The notes under the pieces were generated by a model. It saw nothing but the letters and a program-made list of their open reading frames with translations. It ran no database searches and was not told where the DNA came from. 64,000 nt of DNA from Cephalotrichum gorgonifer (Eukaryota; Ascomycota; Sordariomycetes; Microascales; Microascaceae): contig ONZQ02000006.1 of assembly GCA_900312665.1 (NCBI GenBank), positions 1,824,209 through 1,888,208 on the forward strand. Reading direction: 5' to 3'. A program made the translations under genes and the position numbers. Of this stretch, positions 43,101 through 55,229 are shown one piece after another; position 1 is the first letter of the stretch; every line of letters begins with the position of its first letter.

Positions 43101-46100
43101 GGTCTTGATTGGTGGGACCTTCGGACCCACACACACCTGGCACTAAGACGACCCACATGGTCCGCGAATTACGACGTCTGGGCATCCTTGTACAAGCGTA
43201 TGAGAAGTGCCGGTATCCTTGCGACATTAGCAAGCCAGAGACGGATGTTTCCTCCGTCTGCTCCGTCCACTTTGGAGTAAGGGTCTCTTTGGAGGTACTG
43301 GGAAACATACTAGTACGATGCGACTGCGACCACCCGCAATTTTGTCGACGAACGCTGACATTTTTAGTGCTTCTGTGAACATGTCTGTTTCTCCTCTCGC
43401 GAGACCGGCAGACACGGCGCGTGTTCAGAGAGGTCATTGACCAGCGACGAACATGCCACTTGTTGTCTTTTTGTGCCCCTTTAGCCCCGTAATAAATATT
43501 ATAATATACGAGTATACAAGTAGGCATCCGAGCTTTGAAAGTCTGGCTTCCCGGAGCGCTTGGCGCCGTCCCCCCGAGAAAGGGAATTTCCCGGGTGCCG
43601 ATTGGAGGCCCTCGGTGGGTGTTGTAAGATACGGGGACTTAATGGCGTTTCGTCCACGCCTCGTATTGTCACTGACTTAGAGTGGTTTTTTTCTTCTTCT
43701 TTTTCTTCCTTCTCTCCTCCAGACATACAAGAACGTGTAGGTGGGATTCCTTCCCGTCTCAAGGCCAAGGGCGCTTGAGATTGTGCCTCTACCGGAAAGT
43801 CGGAACCAAATTTGTCGAGTATTAGAAGCTGGCGTGCTTGGAGATTGCGGCAAGGCGTCGTCTCTTTTAGGAAGCCATGGATATTACTAGTCCCAGACGT
43901 GCATGTACAAGACGCCGCGGTACGACCGAGGCCATGTCCCAGTCTGGTGTGAGGGTGCGTGCCAATATGGTCAGAACCGAGGTGCGGATTGAGAGGGCGA
44001 GCCATCTCTCGCTTCCATGCATGCGACATGTGGCTTCGATCGAGGTGGTGGTATTTTAGTTGCGTTCATGCACTCAGTGCGCTTGCCCCCGAGTGGAGTG
44101 GCGCTAGCGGCAGCTGTGGAGGAGTGGCTAGGTCGGGCGGGAATAACGGGACAGACTCCGTAGCAGAGCTGGCGTCCGTCACTGGGGCAAACAAGCCAAG
44201 CGCCCAACACCTGACTCTTGAGATCGATGGATGACCTCGCGGACCTCGAGCGCCAACGGCAGCTGGATCCATGGTGATGGGATGGTGCTGGCAGAGCGAG
44301 GTGTATGAGTATCACGGGGTAGCCTGTACTACTCGTCAGGTTGACAAGCAGTTACGAGCTTGGAGCTCGGGCCTGTACCTGTTACGGCGCAGGTACTCGT
44401 GCAGGAAGGCACGAGGTACCTCTGAGTTTGGCGGTGCGTCCTTCACCCTCCGCTGACCTCGGTTGTTCCTTCCTCGCGCTAGTCTCTGGCCGAGTTAGAT
44501 GGTTTCTTCTACCCCGTTAGATCTGGACCCAACAAGCGATGATTAAGCCTTCCGACTTGCGGCTCTTGGAATGTGACAGCCCTCATGGTGAGAAAAAAAA
44601 TTATCGAAGGTCGGTTAGCTCATAATTCTCCAGCTATTCAAGTGTCGTCCATCAACCTGGTCAAGGTAAAGTACATTGTTCTCTCTATCACGGCTCGAAT
44701 CCCCTATCCATACTAGCTTCCTGTTAATAAATCTTCAACCCCAAAGGGGATCGGCGGAACGATATCGCCCGCGCTACCGGGTGCCAACCTCGCTTCGGAC
44801 CACACCGTGCCGTAAGGCGCGGACCCAGCATACCTGGCTCCAACGGCTTCCCGTCCAAGCTCGGGCTGCGCACCGCCCTCCCTGATCTTTCGCACCAGGC
44901 TTGTCCGCGAACGGAAATAAGCCCCACATGTCTCTTAAACCTATTTACACCAAGCACGCTAGTCCATCCTCCCTTGCCACATGTATCTGGATTGGGGAAA
45001 GCTTCTAATGAGATGGAACGAGCTAATTCCCCCATGTTGCGGGGATGAGATGGGCAAATCAGTGACGCAGAGAGACAGCAGTGGTGGAGAACCGGGGGAC
45101 AAGCACCTCGCCCAAAGCGACCTCCCGACCGGCTGAGATTTCCGCTGGCCGACGCGACGAGCGTTCGAATAGTTAGAGGAGACGAATGACACGAATGTTC
45201 GTTCCGTAGGGCGTCTCGAAGGCGAGGCGCATCAGGTGTTGCTACCTACTACCGTTTCGCGAGAGATCACACACACCTCTTGCCCCGCACGCTACGAAAA
45301 GCTTGTACGAGTACTCGTCCGACATGAGGAATCAGGTAGTCCCACCCCTTTCTCCGAGGTTTCTTCGGCATACTCGAACGGGGTAGGCACGGACGAGTAG
45401 CCGGAAAGCTACGAATAGAATGAGTACTTTTTTTTCCTACGTGCGTGTTCGCTGACGCTGGGCTGCGCGTATTAGTCTCGTGTTGACCAACTCTTGCTCA
45501 AGCAATATAGCGGACAGACAGCACAGGATTTGTCGCCCTTTCAGCCCTCATGCGAAGATCGGCCCGTTATTGTAGTGTACGAGCCGCCACTCAGACAAAC
45601 CTATCAGATGGGATTTTAGTCTCAGGCACAAGGATCAAAATCTGGGCACTTCGCCGGTGCAAAGAACCGCCATGCCGGCGGTCCCACACCCCGAAGTCAC
45701 AGTTTTGGCCTTTTGAGCTTATTATTGCTGTGCTCCCTCCACTTGTCCACTCAGGCCTAACACTTGCTCCCCCCCCTGGACAGTTGAGCCCCCCCAGTCA
45801 AGCACGACCGCCCCGTATTTCCGCCAAGAAGCGTGTCTTTCCATCAGACGGCGGTGGCCCGCCCTTCCATCACCCACACCCCCTTCCCACCCCAGGCCCA
45901 GACGCACACGCCCCCCTTCTTGGCGCGTTCCCCAAGCAGGTAGCGGGTTTCGTGGTGGAGCTTGAAGCTCCGTCCGAAGGGTCGTCTTCCTGAATCCTGG
46001 GCCTAACGTGGAGACCCCATACAACAGAGCTTGCTAGGACGTGAGATCGCACCCGTTCCCCGCGGCGTCCTGTTAGTATATTAAACCTCGCTCATCGCCA

Positions 46101-46279
46101 CCCCCAGTTTCTCATCTCCTCCTCTCCTCCACCCACACTCATCAACGACCTCTCTCCCTTCCGACAAACGTTTAGCAAGGTCCGGGACTTTGCCGTGGAA
46201 AGACTAATTCGCTCCCGTCGTCCTTATTTTACAACAATAAGCTTTTAGCACGGTCGAGCCCGAGGCTACTCCCGTCAGT
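40128..46279. other. 6-kb gene desert upstream of the sugar transporter
   Basis: No frame on either strand has family resemblance, consistent codon bias or splice structure. It contains poly-A/T runs (near 40955, 41488, 44590, 45430), a CA-rich microsatellite at 42735-42762 and several pyrimidine tracts. The last ~200 bp (46075-46279) look like the transporter promoter/5' UTR. Long upstream regions in fungi can hold regulatory elements or non-coding transcripts, but nothing here shows that directly. Confidence 0.6.
42735..42762. repeat. CA-dinucleotide microsatellite
   Basis: CACGCACACACATACACACACACAC-type simple repeat in non-coding DNA. Confidence 0.8.
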
Positions 46280-48179
46280 ATGAGTGAGAAGGTCTCCTCC
46301 GGGGGCGAGAAGGCCCACGATGAGGACATCAACTTCGTACGTTCAACTCGTTACCACCGCGTCCTCCCATTTCCCTCAACAGGGATATCGCCACGCGACG
46401 TCCTCCACTCCGCATATTTCGGTAGCTCGCGCTAACTAGATTCTCCCCCAACCTGTAGAAGGGTGTCGAGACCAAGCAGATCGTCGGTCATGAGGCCTTC
46501 ACCGAGGCCATGACCCTGGACCCGCCCTCGCCGTGGTCTGGTCCCATGCTCTGGCTCTACGCCTTCTCCCTCATCGGCTTCTTCTGCAGGTAGGCATATT
46601 CCTACGGGCGACTGTCACTATACCAACTCATGCTAACGAACTATAGTACCATGAACGGTTACGACGGCTCCCTCATCAACAACCTCCTCATGAACCCGGA
46701 CTTCAAGGAGAAGTACAAGGTCGAGAACGACGGCCTCTGGGCCGGCATCATTTCGTCCATGTACCAGATCGGTGGTGTCGTCGCCCTTCCCTTCGTCGGC
46801 CCCGCCATTGACGGGTTCGGTCGCCGCGCCGGCATGTTCATCGGTGCCCTGACCATCATCGTCGGAACCATCATCCAGGGTACCTCGCACGGCTCCGGCG
46901 CCTTCATGGGCGGCCGTTTCCTCCTCGGGTTTGGCGTGTCGATCGCCGCCGCCGCTGGTCCCATGTACGTCGTCGAGCTCAACCACCCCGCCTATCGTGG
47001 TGTGGTCGGTGGCTTCTACAACACCCTCTGGTTCTCCGGCAGCATCATCGCCTCCGGCGCCGCCCGCGGCTCCCTCGAGGTCGACCCGGCCTTCTCGTGG
47101 AGGCTCATCACCTGGCTCCAGTGCCTCTTCTCGGGAATCATCTGCATCTTCTGCTTCCTCCTCCCCGAGAGCCCCAGGTGGCTGTACGTCAACAACAAGG
47201 GCGACCAGGCCCGCGCGATCCTCACCAAGTACCACGGCCGCGGCAACCCTGACTCCCCGTGGGTCAGCCTGCAGATGAACGAGTACGAGGCCGCGCTCGA
47301 CATGGACGGGTCCGACAAGCGGTGGTGGGATTACCGCACGCTCTTCAACAAGAGGTCCGCCATCTACCGCCTCTCCTGCAACATCTGTATTTCCATCTTT
47401 GGGCAGTGGGCCGGCAACGCCGTGCTCTCGTACTTCCTCGGCTCCGTCCTCGACACCGCTGGATACACCAACTACATCGAGCAGGCCAACATCACGCTCA
47501 TCAACTCGTGCCAGCAGTTCCTGTTCGCCATCCTCGGCGCGACCATGGTCGACCGCTTCGGCCGCCGCCCGCTCCTCCTGTTCTCCTTCACCGGCTGCTG
47601 CATCATCTGGCTCGGCATGACCATCGCGTCGTCGGAGCTCGTCAAGTCCCAGATCGGCGTGACCGCGGACGGCAAGGCCATCTTCTCCAACGACGCGGCC
47701 TCCAAGGCGTCACTCGCCATGATCTTCATCTTCGGGTCCGTCTACTCGGTCGGCATCACGCCCCTCCAGGCGCTCTACCCCGTCGAGGTGCTGTCCTTCG
47801 AGATGCGCGCCAAGGGCATGGCCTTCTCGTCCCTCGCCGTCAACGCCGCCGGTCTCCTGAACCAGTTCGCCTGGCCCGTGTCCATGGCCAAGATCGACTG
47901 GAAGACGTACATCATCTTCACCGTCTGGGACGCCATCCAGGTCATCGTTGTCTACTTCCTGATTCCCGAGACCAAGGGTCGCACTGTGAGTTTTGGTCCC
48001 CCCCCCCTTTTTTTCTTTTCCTCCCTACTTCGGATCTCGTACTAACGCCTTTTCTCTCCATTTAGCTCGAGGAGTTGGACGAGATCTTCGAGGCCGACAA
48101 GCCCGTCCAGTTCTCCACGGCCAAGAAGACCGTCGCCGTCGACCAGTCGGGCCACGTCATCGAGGTCGAGGGCGCTTAG
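46280..48179 (+). CDS. MFS sugar transporter (hexose/lactose-permease-like)
   Basis: Four exons (46280-46336, 46459-46589, 46647-47985, 48066-48179) give 546 aa with twelve membrane spans expected. Sugar-porter signatures are visible: NGYDGSLI in TM1, GPAIDGFGRRAGMF, PESPRWLY after TM6, VDRFGRRPLLL between TM8 and TM9, and PETKGRT after TM12. The NGYDGSL form is common in fungal lactose/hexose permease-like clades, so the substrate may be a hexose or disaccharide; this is not decided by sequence. It acts in the plasma membrane. The first exon encodes a hydrophilic N-terminus. An unusually long gene-free region lies upstream. Confidence 0.93.
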
Positions 48180-49235
48180 GCGTGAAGTACCTCTCTCATC
48201 TAGTTGGATCGGTGCGTCTTTTGTGCGCGCCGTTTCGGCTGCTGACTATTCGATGAAATGTCAGTGAGGAGGAGACTTGGCTGGGGGAGGAAAAGGGGGG
48301 ATGGAGGCTTCTAACTCGTAGTGATAATCTGGTGCGGAAACTCTTTTCTAATTTCTTTGGCCGTTGGGTCGATGTTGTGTTGTATATACATTTTTATATT
48401 ACCCCATTCAATACCATGCGTTTCCTGCATTTCTCGTCCTTGTGCTTTTAGTCGTATGTAGGGGGGTGTGCGGTGTACGTATAGACCGTAGGTGGCTTTT
48501 TTTCTCATGGTTTTCTCATAGGAGTGAATGGGTCGAATGGGCTCTTCCATTTTATGGCCTTTCAGAACCTGACGGCCTGTTAGAGAGGAAGGGGGTTGGA
48601 GGTTGGGGTTGGAGGTTGATAAGAACCTCGGTGGGCATAGGACTGCCTGTCTGCAGTATCTTCCAGTGAACTTGGTTTCCGCGAGAAGACTCCCCGGTGT
48701 GCTCTATCCCACACACTCGCTGGCGTTGGTATTGTGTTTGTATTGGCCGTGTTGTGTTGGTGCCCTTTGGGGAAGGATAGACATACCATCTTTCCTGTCC
48801 TTCTTCTTCTTCTCCCTCTTCCTTCCATCATCCCGAACAAGTCTAGTCCCACAATGTAAGTAATACCAAGCTACCTCAGACTGACCTACAATCCAAGTCG
48901 TCATATCACTATCAAAGACCGGGAAGGGGAGTGAGGAATTAGGATAGAGTATTCGGGTATCATTATTTTTCTCTCCAAAAAAACGTGTAAATACGACCTT
49001 GCCCATTCCCATACATCCCCCCTTTCCCACATTCCAAATAACATGGCCTCGATATCATGCGTACCACGAGCGACGTCCGTCAACTCCCTTTTCCCTACTC
49101 CCCTCTCCCCTTCCTATGCCCACCGGTATCTCTCTCACCACGTATTACACCCACCTCTGTCTCTCACCCACCCCTCCCCACCTTTCCTCGCTTTCTCCCT
49201 CGTGGTCCAGGGGCAAATCCCAGGGCAAGGGTGGG
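48180..49235. other. Intergenic region between convergent transporter and F-box/cNMP gene
   Basis: About 1.05 kb of 3' flanking DNA. The minus strand of 48780-48830 is purine-rich. No gene seen. Confidence 0.6.
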
Positions 49236-52200
49236 CTACCGCAGCCCAGTCGACTTCTGCAGGATGAACCGCACAGGCTTCCTCGCCCTCCGCACGCGCC
49301 CGAAGCCGCGCCCAAAGGTCCGCGGGACAATCGTCGGTCCCTCTACATCCGCCTTCCCCAGCCCCTGCCCCTGCCCTTTACCAGCACCCCCAACGTCCGC
49401 CCCCCTCTCGTCGAACCCCCACCTCCCCACCCCGCCGCCCCGGACCCACCCCTCCAGGTTCCTACACTGGCTCCCGTCCACCCACCTCAGCTCGCCGCAC
49501 CCCTCCAGAACGTTCTCCATCCCCACCCCCGTGACCCTCACGCACCCCCTCACGCTCAGGCCCTCCAGACGGTTCAGGTGCAGCGCGATGCACCCCAGGC
49601 TCCCGTCGCTCACCGCGCTCCCGCAGAACGAGAGCCTCAGCTCCCTGAGCTTCGGCAGGCCCAGCGCCACCACCTCCGTCGACGTGTCCGTCAGCGCGCA
49701 GCAGAACGAGAGGTCCAGGTGCGTGAGGTTCTTCGCCGCGTTGACCAGGGACACCACCGCGCTGTCGGAGAGGTACGTGCAGTCGGCCAGGCAGAGGCGC
49801 GAGAGCCGCGGGAAGAAGTAGGGCGCCCAGGCCTGGAACCCCGTGTCGGTGATGGAGGTGCAGCGCGTTAGGGAGAGGGACTCGAGGCGTGAGTGGGCGT
49901 GCGCGGCCAGGTGGGCCATAGAGCGGTCGGTTATGTGCTTGCAGTAGGAGAGGTTGAGGCGGCGGAGTTTGGGGCAGCCGATGACGGTGCCTGGCGGGGG
50001 CATCTGGGGAGCGCGCTGGGTCTCCTTTTGCGGTTTCTGGTCTTGCTGTTGCTGGCTGACTTGTTGGGTGGAGGGGTTCTGCGGGGATGATGCCGGGGCG
50101 GGCGCGGGCCTGGCGGGCGGCATCTCGGGGACGACCCAGCCCACCACGCGCGCGAGGAGGTTGTCGCCAACCTTGCGGCAGTTACTCCAATCGATCTCCT
50201 CCAGCCCCTTGACGTGGCTGCTCATCTCCAGTATCTGGCTCGCCCCGACGTCCCACACGGAGCGCATGCGCCACGTCTTGACGTTCCGCCCGCAGTTCCT
50301 CCACAGCGCGGCGAACCCCTCGTCCGTGATGTGGAAGCAGTTGCTGATGTCGATGATCTCGGGCCGCACGGACACGAAGGGCGTCAGGATATTCACCAGG
50401 ACGGCGTCGGATACGAACTTGCTGTAGGGGGACAGGTCGAGGTACTTGCAGAGGCTGTCCGAGGTGGCGGCGAGGTCGCGCCAGTGCGTGCACACGCGTC
50501 GGATTCGCAGGAGCTGCACCACGTCCAGGTGGCGGAGGACCTCAACGACGAGCCGGTCCGGGAGGCGGGCGACCTTCTTGGCGGCCCGGTCGCCGTCGCT
50601 GCTGAGGGGCAAAGAGGTGGTCCGCGGCGACTGGGGCCGTATCCGCGCTCGCTTCCAGGGAATCTCGGGCTCGGTGGTGGGCGACTGCAGGAAGGGCATC
50701 GTGAATCGGATAGGGGAGCCCCCGCCGCGGGGGGATCGGGACCCGTTGGCGCCGGTCGAGGCAGCGGCGGTGGCAGTGTCGGTTTGTATTGCCGGCATAG
50801 TTTGGGAGTGTGGGGGAGCGAGCGAGCTCCTACGGCGGTTGCGCAGGTTCTCCATGTCGACGCTGAGGTAAGGGTCCGGGTCCGTCGGCTCCATCTTGTC
50901 CGCCATCGTCATCGTCGTGGGCGAGCTCGGCTTCGAGGGCGTGGTGAAGGTGACGTGGGGGAGGGACTGCCGGGACATGGCCGACCGCGACGGCCCGGCG
51001 TCGGTCATTTCGGTGTCGTCATCGGGCTGCTCGACCCCAGCCGTGCTGTACCGCCTCCTCGCCGTCTCTTCCACCTCCTCCTTGAATTCCCGCGGACACC
51101 GCCTCCACAGCTCGTCGAGGGCCTCGCCTCCGATCATCAGGCACTCGACGGTGGTGATGGCCCTAACGGTGGCGGTGCGGCCGGGCGAGAGGCCGAGGCT
51201 GGCGACCTCGCCGAAGTACTGGCCCTTGCGCAGCCTGGGCCGCTGGTAGAAGGTCTTGTGCCTCCCCGCGCCGGTTCCTCCTCCCTGCCCGTTGCCGGCA
51301 GCGGCGTCGGCGGGGACGGGCGGCGCGTCATGTATGACCTCGGCCTCACCCCTGACGATGAAGTAGATGTCGTTCCCCGGGCTGCCCTGGCACACGATGT
51401 TTGTGAATGGCGGGTAGGTTTTGGGAACGGCGCTGAGGCCGAGGAAGTGGAGGATGTCGGGCGGGAGCTTGGAGAAGAGCGGGAGCTCCTTTAGGGTCTT
51501 GCGGATGCTCACGAGGCCGCTGCCGAGTGCGCTGCCGGCGGCCGGGTCCTCGATCACGTTGTTCACGCCGGGGCTCGGCGACTTTCGCTTCTTGGAGTTG
51601 ACGGCGCCGCCGTCCTTGATAATGGCGCCCTTCTCGCCCGTCGCCACCTCCCCGGGCACGAGCTCCCTTAGGCCGCTGGAGGAGGAAGCGGAGGAGGAGG
51701 AGAGGCCGATCCTGTCGACGGAGGGCCGGCCTCCTTCTTGCCTCTTCTTGCGGAGGATGTTGAGTCTCTCCTGGGCCTCCTGGCGGATGGCCTTCTCCAT
51801 ATCTGGGAACCTGGGGAGCTCGGCCTGGAGGTCCTCCTTCTTGAGAACAACAACGAGGCACTTGGTCCTGGCTATGATGGTGGCGGTCCTGGGGACGTCC
51901 ATGAGCACGCCGATCTCGCCGAAGAAGGCGCCGGGCCTCAGCTCTGCGTAGACGGCCTCGCCGTCGCGGGAGGTGACGGCGACGACGCCGCGCACGAGCC
52001 AGTACATGGCCTTGGCCACGTCGCCCTCGCGGAGGATGTGGTCCTGGGGCCCGTGGACCTGGGGGCGGAGGTGGTTCCCGATGGCGACGAGGAACTCCTC
52101 GGGGGCGGACATGAAGAGCGGGAAGGAGCGTATGCGGTCGACGAGGTCGAGGGGCATGTCGCGGATGGCGGAGGTGGCCAGGGGCGAGGGGCGGACGGGG

Positions 52201-52343
52201 CGGGCGGGGTTCGTCTCGACGTTGAAGGAGCGGACCAGGGACATGGGGTCCGACGCGGACGCCGCCTTGGCGGACTTGCCGCCGCCGCCGGCGTGGTGGG
52301 CGAGGGCCCTGTAGGATGGTGAGGGGGACCGGCTACGCCTCAT
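49236..52343 (-). CDS. F-box/LRR protein with two cyclic-nucleotide-binding domains
   Basis: Intronless, 1035 aa. Two cNMP-binding folds lie at about 70-190 (FFGEIGVLMDVPRTATI) and 285-440 (YFGEVASLGLSPGRTATV). Both keep the FGE and R-T-A residues of the phosphate-binding cassette. An F-box follows at about 588-632 (LPDRLVVEVLRHLDVVQLLR), then AMN1-type leucine-rich repeats at about 645-990 (LRRLNLSYCKHITDRSM, LTHLDLSFCCALTDTS), and a basic tail. F-box proteins recruit substrates to SCF ubiquitin ligases. The architecture suggests substrate recognition gated by a cyclic nucleotide, or a cNMP fold used for protein contacts; ligand binding is untested. A Gln-rich insert (QQVSQQQQDQ) interrupts the LRR region. 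This combination recurs in Pezizomycotina. Confidence 0.88.
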   Translation of the reverse strand: MRRSRSPSPSYRALAHHAGGGGKSAKAASASDPMSLVRSFNVETNPARPVRPSPLATSAIRDMPLDLVDRIRSFPLFMSAPEEFLVAIGNHLRPQVHGPQDHILREGDVAKAMYWLVRGVVAVTSRDGEAVYAELRPGAFFGEIGVLMDVPRTATIIARTKCLVVVLKKEDLQAELPRFPDMEKAIRQEAQERLNILRKKRQEGGRPSVDRIGLSSSSASSSSGLRELVPGEVATGEKGAIIKDGGAVNSKKRKSPSPGVNNVIEDPAAGSALGSGLVSIRKTLKELPLFSKLPPDILHFLGLSAVPKTYPPFTNIVCQGSPGNDIYFIVRGEAEVIHDAPPVPADAAAGNGQGGGTGAGRHKTFYQRPRLRKGQYFGEVASLGLSPGRTATVRAITTVECLMIGGEALDELWRRCPREFKEEVEETARRRYSTAGVEQPDDDTEMTDAGPSRSAMSRQSLPHVTFTTPSKPSSPTTMTMADKMEPTDPDPYLSVDMENLRNRRRSSLAPPHSQTMPAIQTDTATAAASTGANGSRSPRGGGSPIRFTMPFLQSPTTEPEIPWKRARIRPQSPRTTSLPLSSDGDRAAKKVARLPDRLVVEVLRHLDVVQLLRIRRVCTHWRDLAATSDSLCKYLDLSPYSKFVSDAVLVNILTPFVSVRPEIIDISNCFHITDEGFAALWRNCGRNVKTWRMRSVWDVGASQILEMSSHVKGLEEIDWSNCRKVGDNLLARVVGWVVPEMPPARPAPAPASSPQNPSTQQVSQQQQDQKPQKETQRAPQMPPPGTVIGCPKLRRLNLSYCKHITDRSMAHLAAHAHSRLESLSLTRCTSITDTGFQAWAPYFFPRLSRLCLADCTYLSDSAVVSLVNAAKNLTHLDLSFCCALTDTSTEVVALGLPKLRELRLSFCGSAVSDGSLGCIALHLNRLEGLSVRGCVRVTGVGMENVLEGCGELRWVDGSQCRNLEGWVRGGGVGRWGFDERGADVGGAGKGQGQGLGKADVEGPTIVPRTFGRGFGRVRRARKPVRFILQKSTGLR

Positions 52344-55229
52344 GGCTGCGGTTGATTGGCGACGACGGGTTTTCTGGCGTATATGAGGGTTGGTTGGGGT
52401 TTATCGGCTGAGGAGTAATTCTTGGGTTTCGCACAAGGGAGCGGCGCCAGAGACCCGAGTCTAGCGTGCTGATGGCTCACACGGGCGCACAGATTGGCCC
52501 CCCTGGGGTGTTTACGCTCCCTCCTCCTTCCGCCAACTCGCTCCGTGTTCTTGTCGCCCCGCTTCTGTTGGGGAGTAGTACCCTTTGTCGGGGGTTGGCC
52601 GATCTTGGACACGGGGTCAAGCCATGGAGCTCTAAGCGGGAAGGTTGGCGCCGAATACGGGTAGGTCAAGGTTGAGTAGGGAAATGGTGGCAGCCTCGGC
52701 GGGTAACGGATTGGGTGCGAATCGGATAGCTCTCTGGTTCGCTTGGCGCGGCGGTTAGCTGGTGGTTACCGCGAGGAGCAGCACTCAGGCCAGGCGATAT
52801 AACTGATAACCGCCGGATGCCACTTACAGTATCTGCCCTATGGAGAGAGCAGCGCAAGATTCCTAGGGAATATTGGAGACTGATACAGCACGGGGGAAAT
52901 CGTTGGTTTGAGGTAAGAGCCAATGCCAAGGCAGTCGTGTGTCCTGCGGGATGTTGTGCGTGGGGGGAAGATCCCAGCTCTCGCGTACACAGCTCCGGGT
53001 CGTCGGTGCGTGCGGGACAAGCGAAAAAGATAAGGGTACCACTTTTCAGTCGCAATAGCAAATAGGTCTGTGGCAGCCGGGGGGCAATAACAAAACTAAG
53101 AGCTCAGCTTGTTTCGGGGGAGTTCGAGGGGAGGTTCTGTTTCTAAAGCTCCGGATTGCTGCGCAAAAAAAAAAAACCAAGGGAGGATGCGGGATGATGA
53201 TGCGAAGGGTGGTGGTGTGAAGCAATCGAAAGCCAAATGTGTACAAGTTACAGTTTGGATCAATAATGTGGGGTCGTCCTTTGGTGGTTGGTCGGTGGCC
53301 ACAACTTTGAAATACGTCGTTGTCGTAATGGCGCGCAGCAGCAGAAGCAACAGCAGCAGCAGGGCAGGAGGGACGGGAGCTATAAACGGAAAAGCAGGAG
53401 CCACTTGGAGGTCCGAGCGGGAAGCAACCTCGCGGCAGCGGAGCACACGACCGTCTCTGGCTAGGTGGTGCGGTGGGTGGTGGGTGATACGTCGCTGGGT
53501 GCTAGGGTGGTATTTTTGGGGCTTGGTTGAGCCTGGGATAATAGGAGGACGGACAGCCAGTTATCCAGGTTCCAGGGAGGAAGAATGTGGATTGGGGATT
53601 GGAGGATTGGGTGGATTGGAGATTGGGAACAGAACCGGGGAGTTGGGATGATGGATGTCATCACTCTTTTCGACGAATGATGCCCAATTAGGGGAAGGAT
53701 GAGATGGCGGGGCAGTGGAGAGCTCCTTCTGTTTGCTGATGGTTTCAGAGGTACCTTCTCACAACATCTAGCCCCGCCTCGCCCTCGTCAGAATACTGGT
53801 AACCGCATTGTATTCGTCACAGAACGCCCTTGCCGTCGTCAGCTGCTTGTACAGCTCGCTCTGTGCCTCTCCACATACTACTAGTACAAGTAGACGACCC
53901 TCACCGCGCTTTTGGCCATCATCACCTTTTTCGGCTCTCCATCAAGATTGCGTCATGCCACTAATTTAGCTAGCTCGCATAGATGCTTGGTATATATATA
54001 TACAAGTATATATAATCCGAACAAACCTCAGTCGTTTCCCTCGTCGTCGGGCATTTTGCTGCTATCCGTGTTACACGTTTACAAGTACATACAATATAGT
54101 GCCTCTCTGCCTATACAAGGACGCATATAGGCAAACTCCATTTCGAAAACGTCTGATCTCACAATAAAGTCTCAGGATCCCGGTTTCTCCCTCGTGTCTG
54201 GACCCTGACTACTTTGAGCACGCGTGCACACAGACACACATCACATCACATATCCGTACACACACCCGGTTCCGCCCGCCATCCGCCGGGACCAATAATT
54301 ACATGTATCTTCTGCTACCGGGGAAAAAAAACACTATGCATAACCATTTATCCCATTTTCCCATTTACACCTCCCTGAACAAGCAAGAACCAAAATAGCC
54401 GACCCCATGCATGGCTCAGCAGCAAGCTCTATCCTGCCAGGATATCCTTGCCCATTCCTTCTCACGTGGTCCTTGTCCACTCTCCACATCTTCAAGGGTA
54501 ATAATATAATAATCTCGGTACCAGCGATCTCTCTCGCTCAGCACCGACCACACCGCGACTCGTCCCCACGGGCCTTTCTTTTCTTTTTCTCTTCCAGAAC
54601 AAATTTCGGAATTTCCGAGCATCCCCGCGTTTCAGACCGGGCGCGTCATCTCTGCGGGGCTCGACACGCGCGCATGCATATCATCATGTTTTCACCTTCG
54701 GCGAAGCCCGATGCTGATGGTATGCTGTGATGAGACTGTTTATCATTTTCTTTTCTTTTTTCTTTTCTTTTTTTTCTTTCTTTTCTACCCCTTTGTCTTT
54801 CGTTGCTCTTTTCTACTCTGCATTATTCGTCGGTTTCATCTCGCCTCGGTTCCGCACTCTTACAAGTATAAGTATACAGTAGATGAAGCTTACAACGTGT
54901 AAGAGGGCATTGCTGACGTGGAACCACTTGTATGCTTGTCGTCCAGACCTACGCCATGGCACTCTCAACCTCGAGCACCTCTGGCCTGAGGCTACGTAGT
55001 CATATGTTCTCGGAAAGGAATATCCCCCGGATCCCTATGTTTAAGTACTCCCCATGGACGAAACAAAGTTTATGTGTTAGAGAGATGGCTCTCTCCCCCG
55101 GCATCCAACTCGGACTTTCGACCGGAAACAAGTTAGACAAACCACAGGGCGGAGATAGAGGCAAACGATGTCTTGGATTCCTATATACCGGCCTCCGGGA
55201 TACAAGAGCGGAATCGATAAAACGGACCT
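52344..55229. other. Gene-free region
   Basis: About 2.9 kb. It holds an AGC-rich microsatellite (53335-53365), a TATATA run (53994-54013), and pyrimidine tracts of T and C around 54745-54790. Pyrimidine-rich sequence near 54400-54600 has short frames without domains. No gene seen. Confidence 0.6.

Noticed and set aside
53109..53651. 180-aa plus-strand open frame
   Set aside because: Low-complexity Ser/Gly/Arg composition spanning an AGC microsatellite; no family resemblance.
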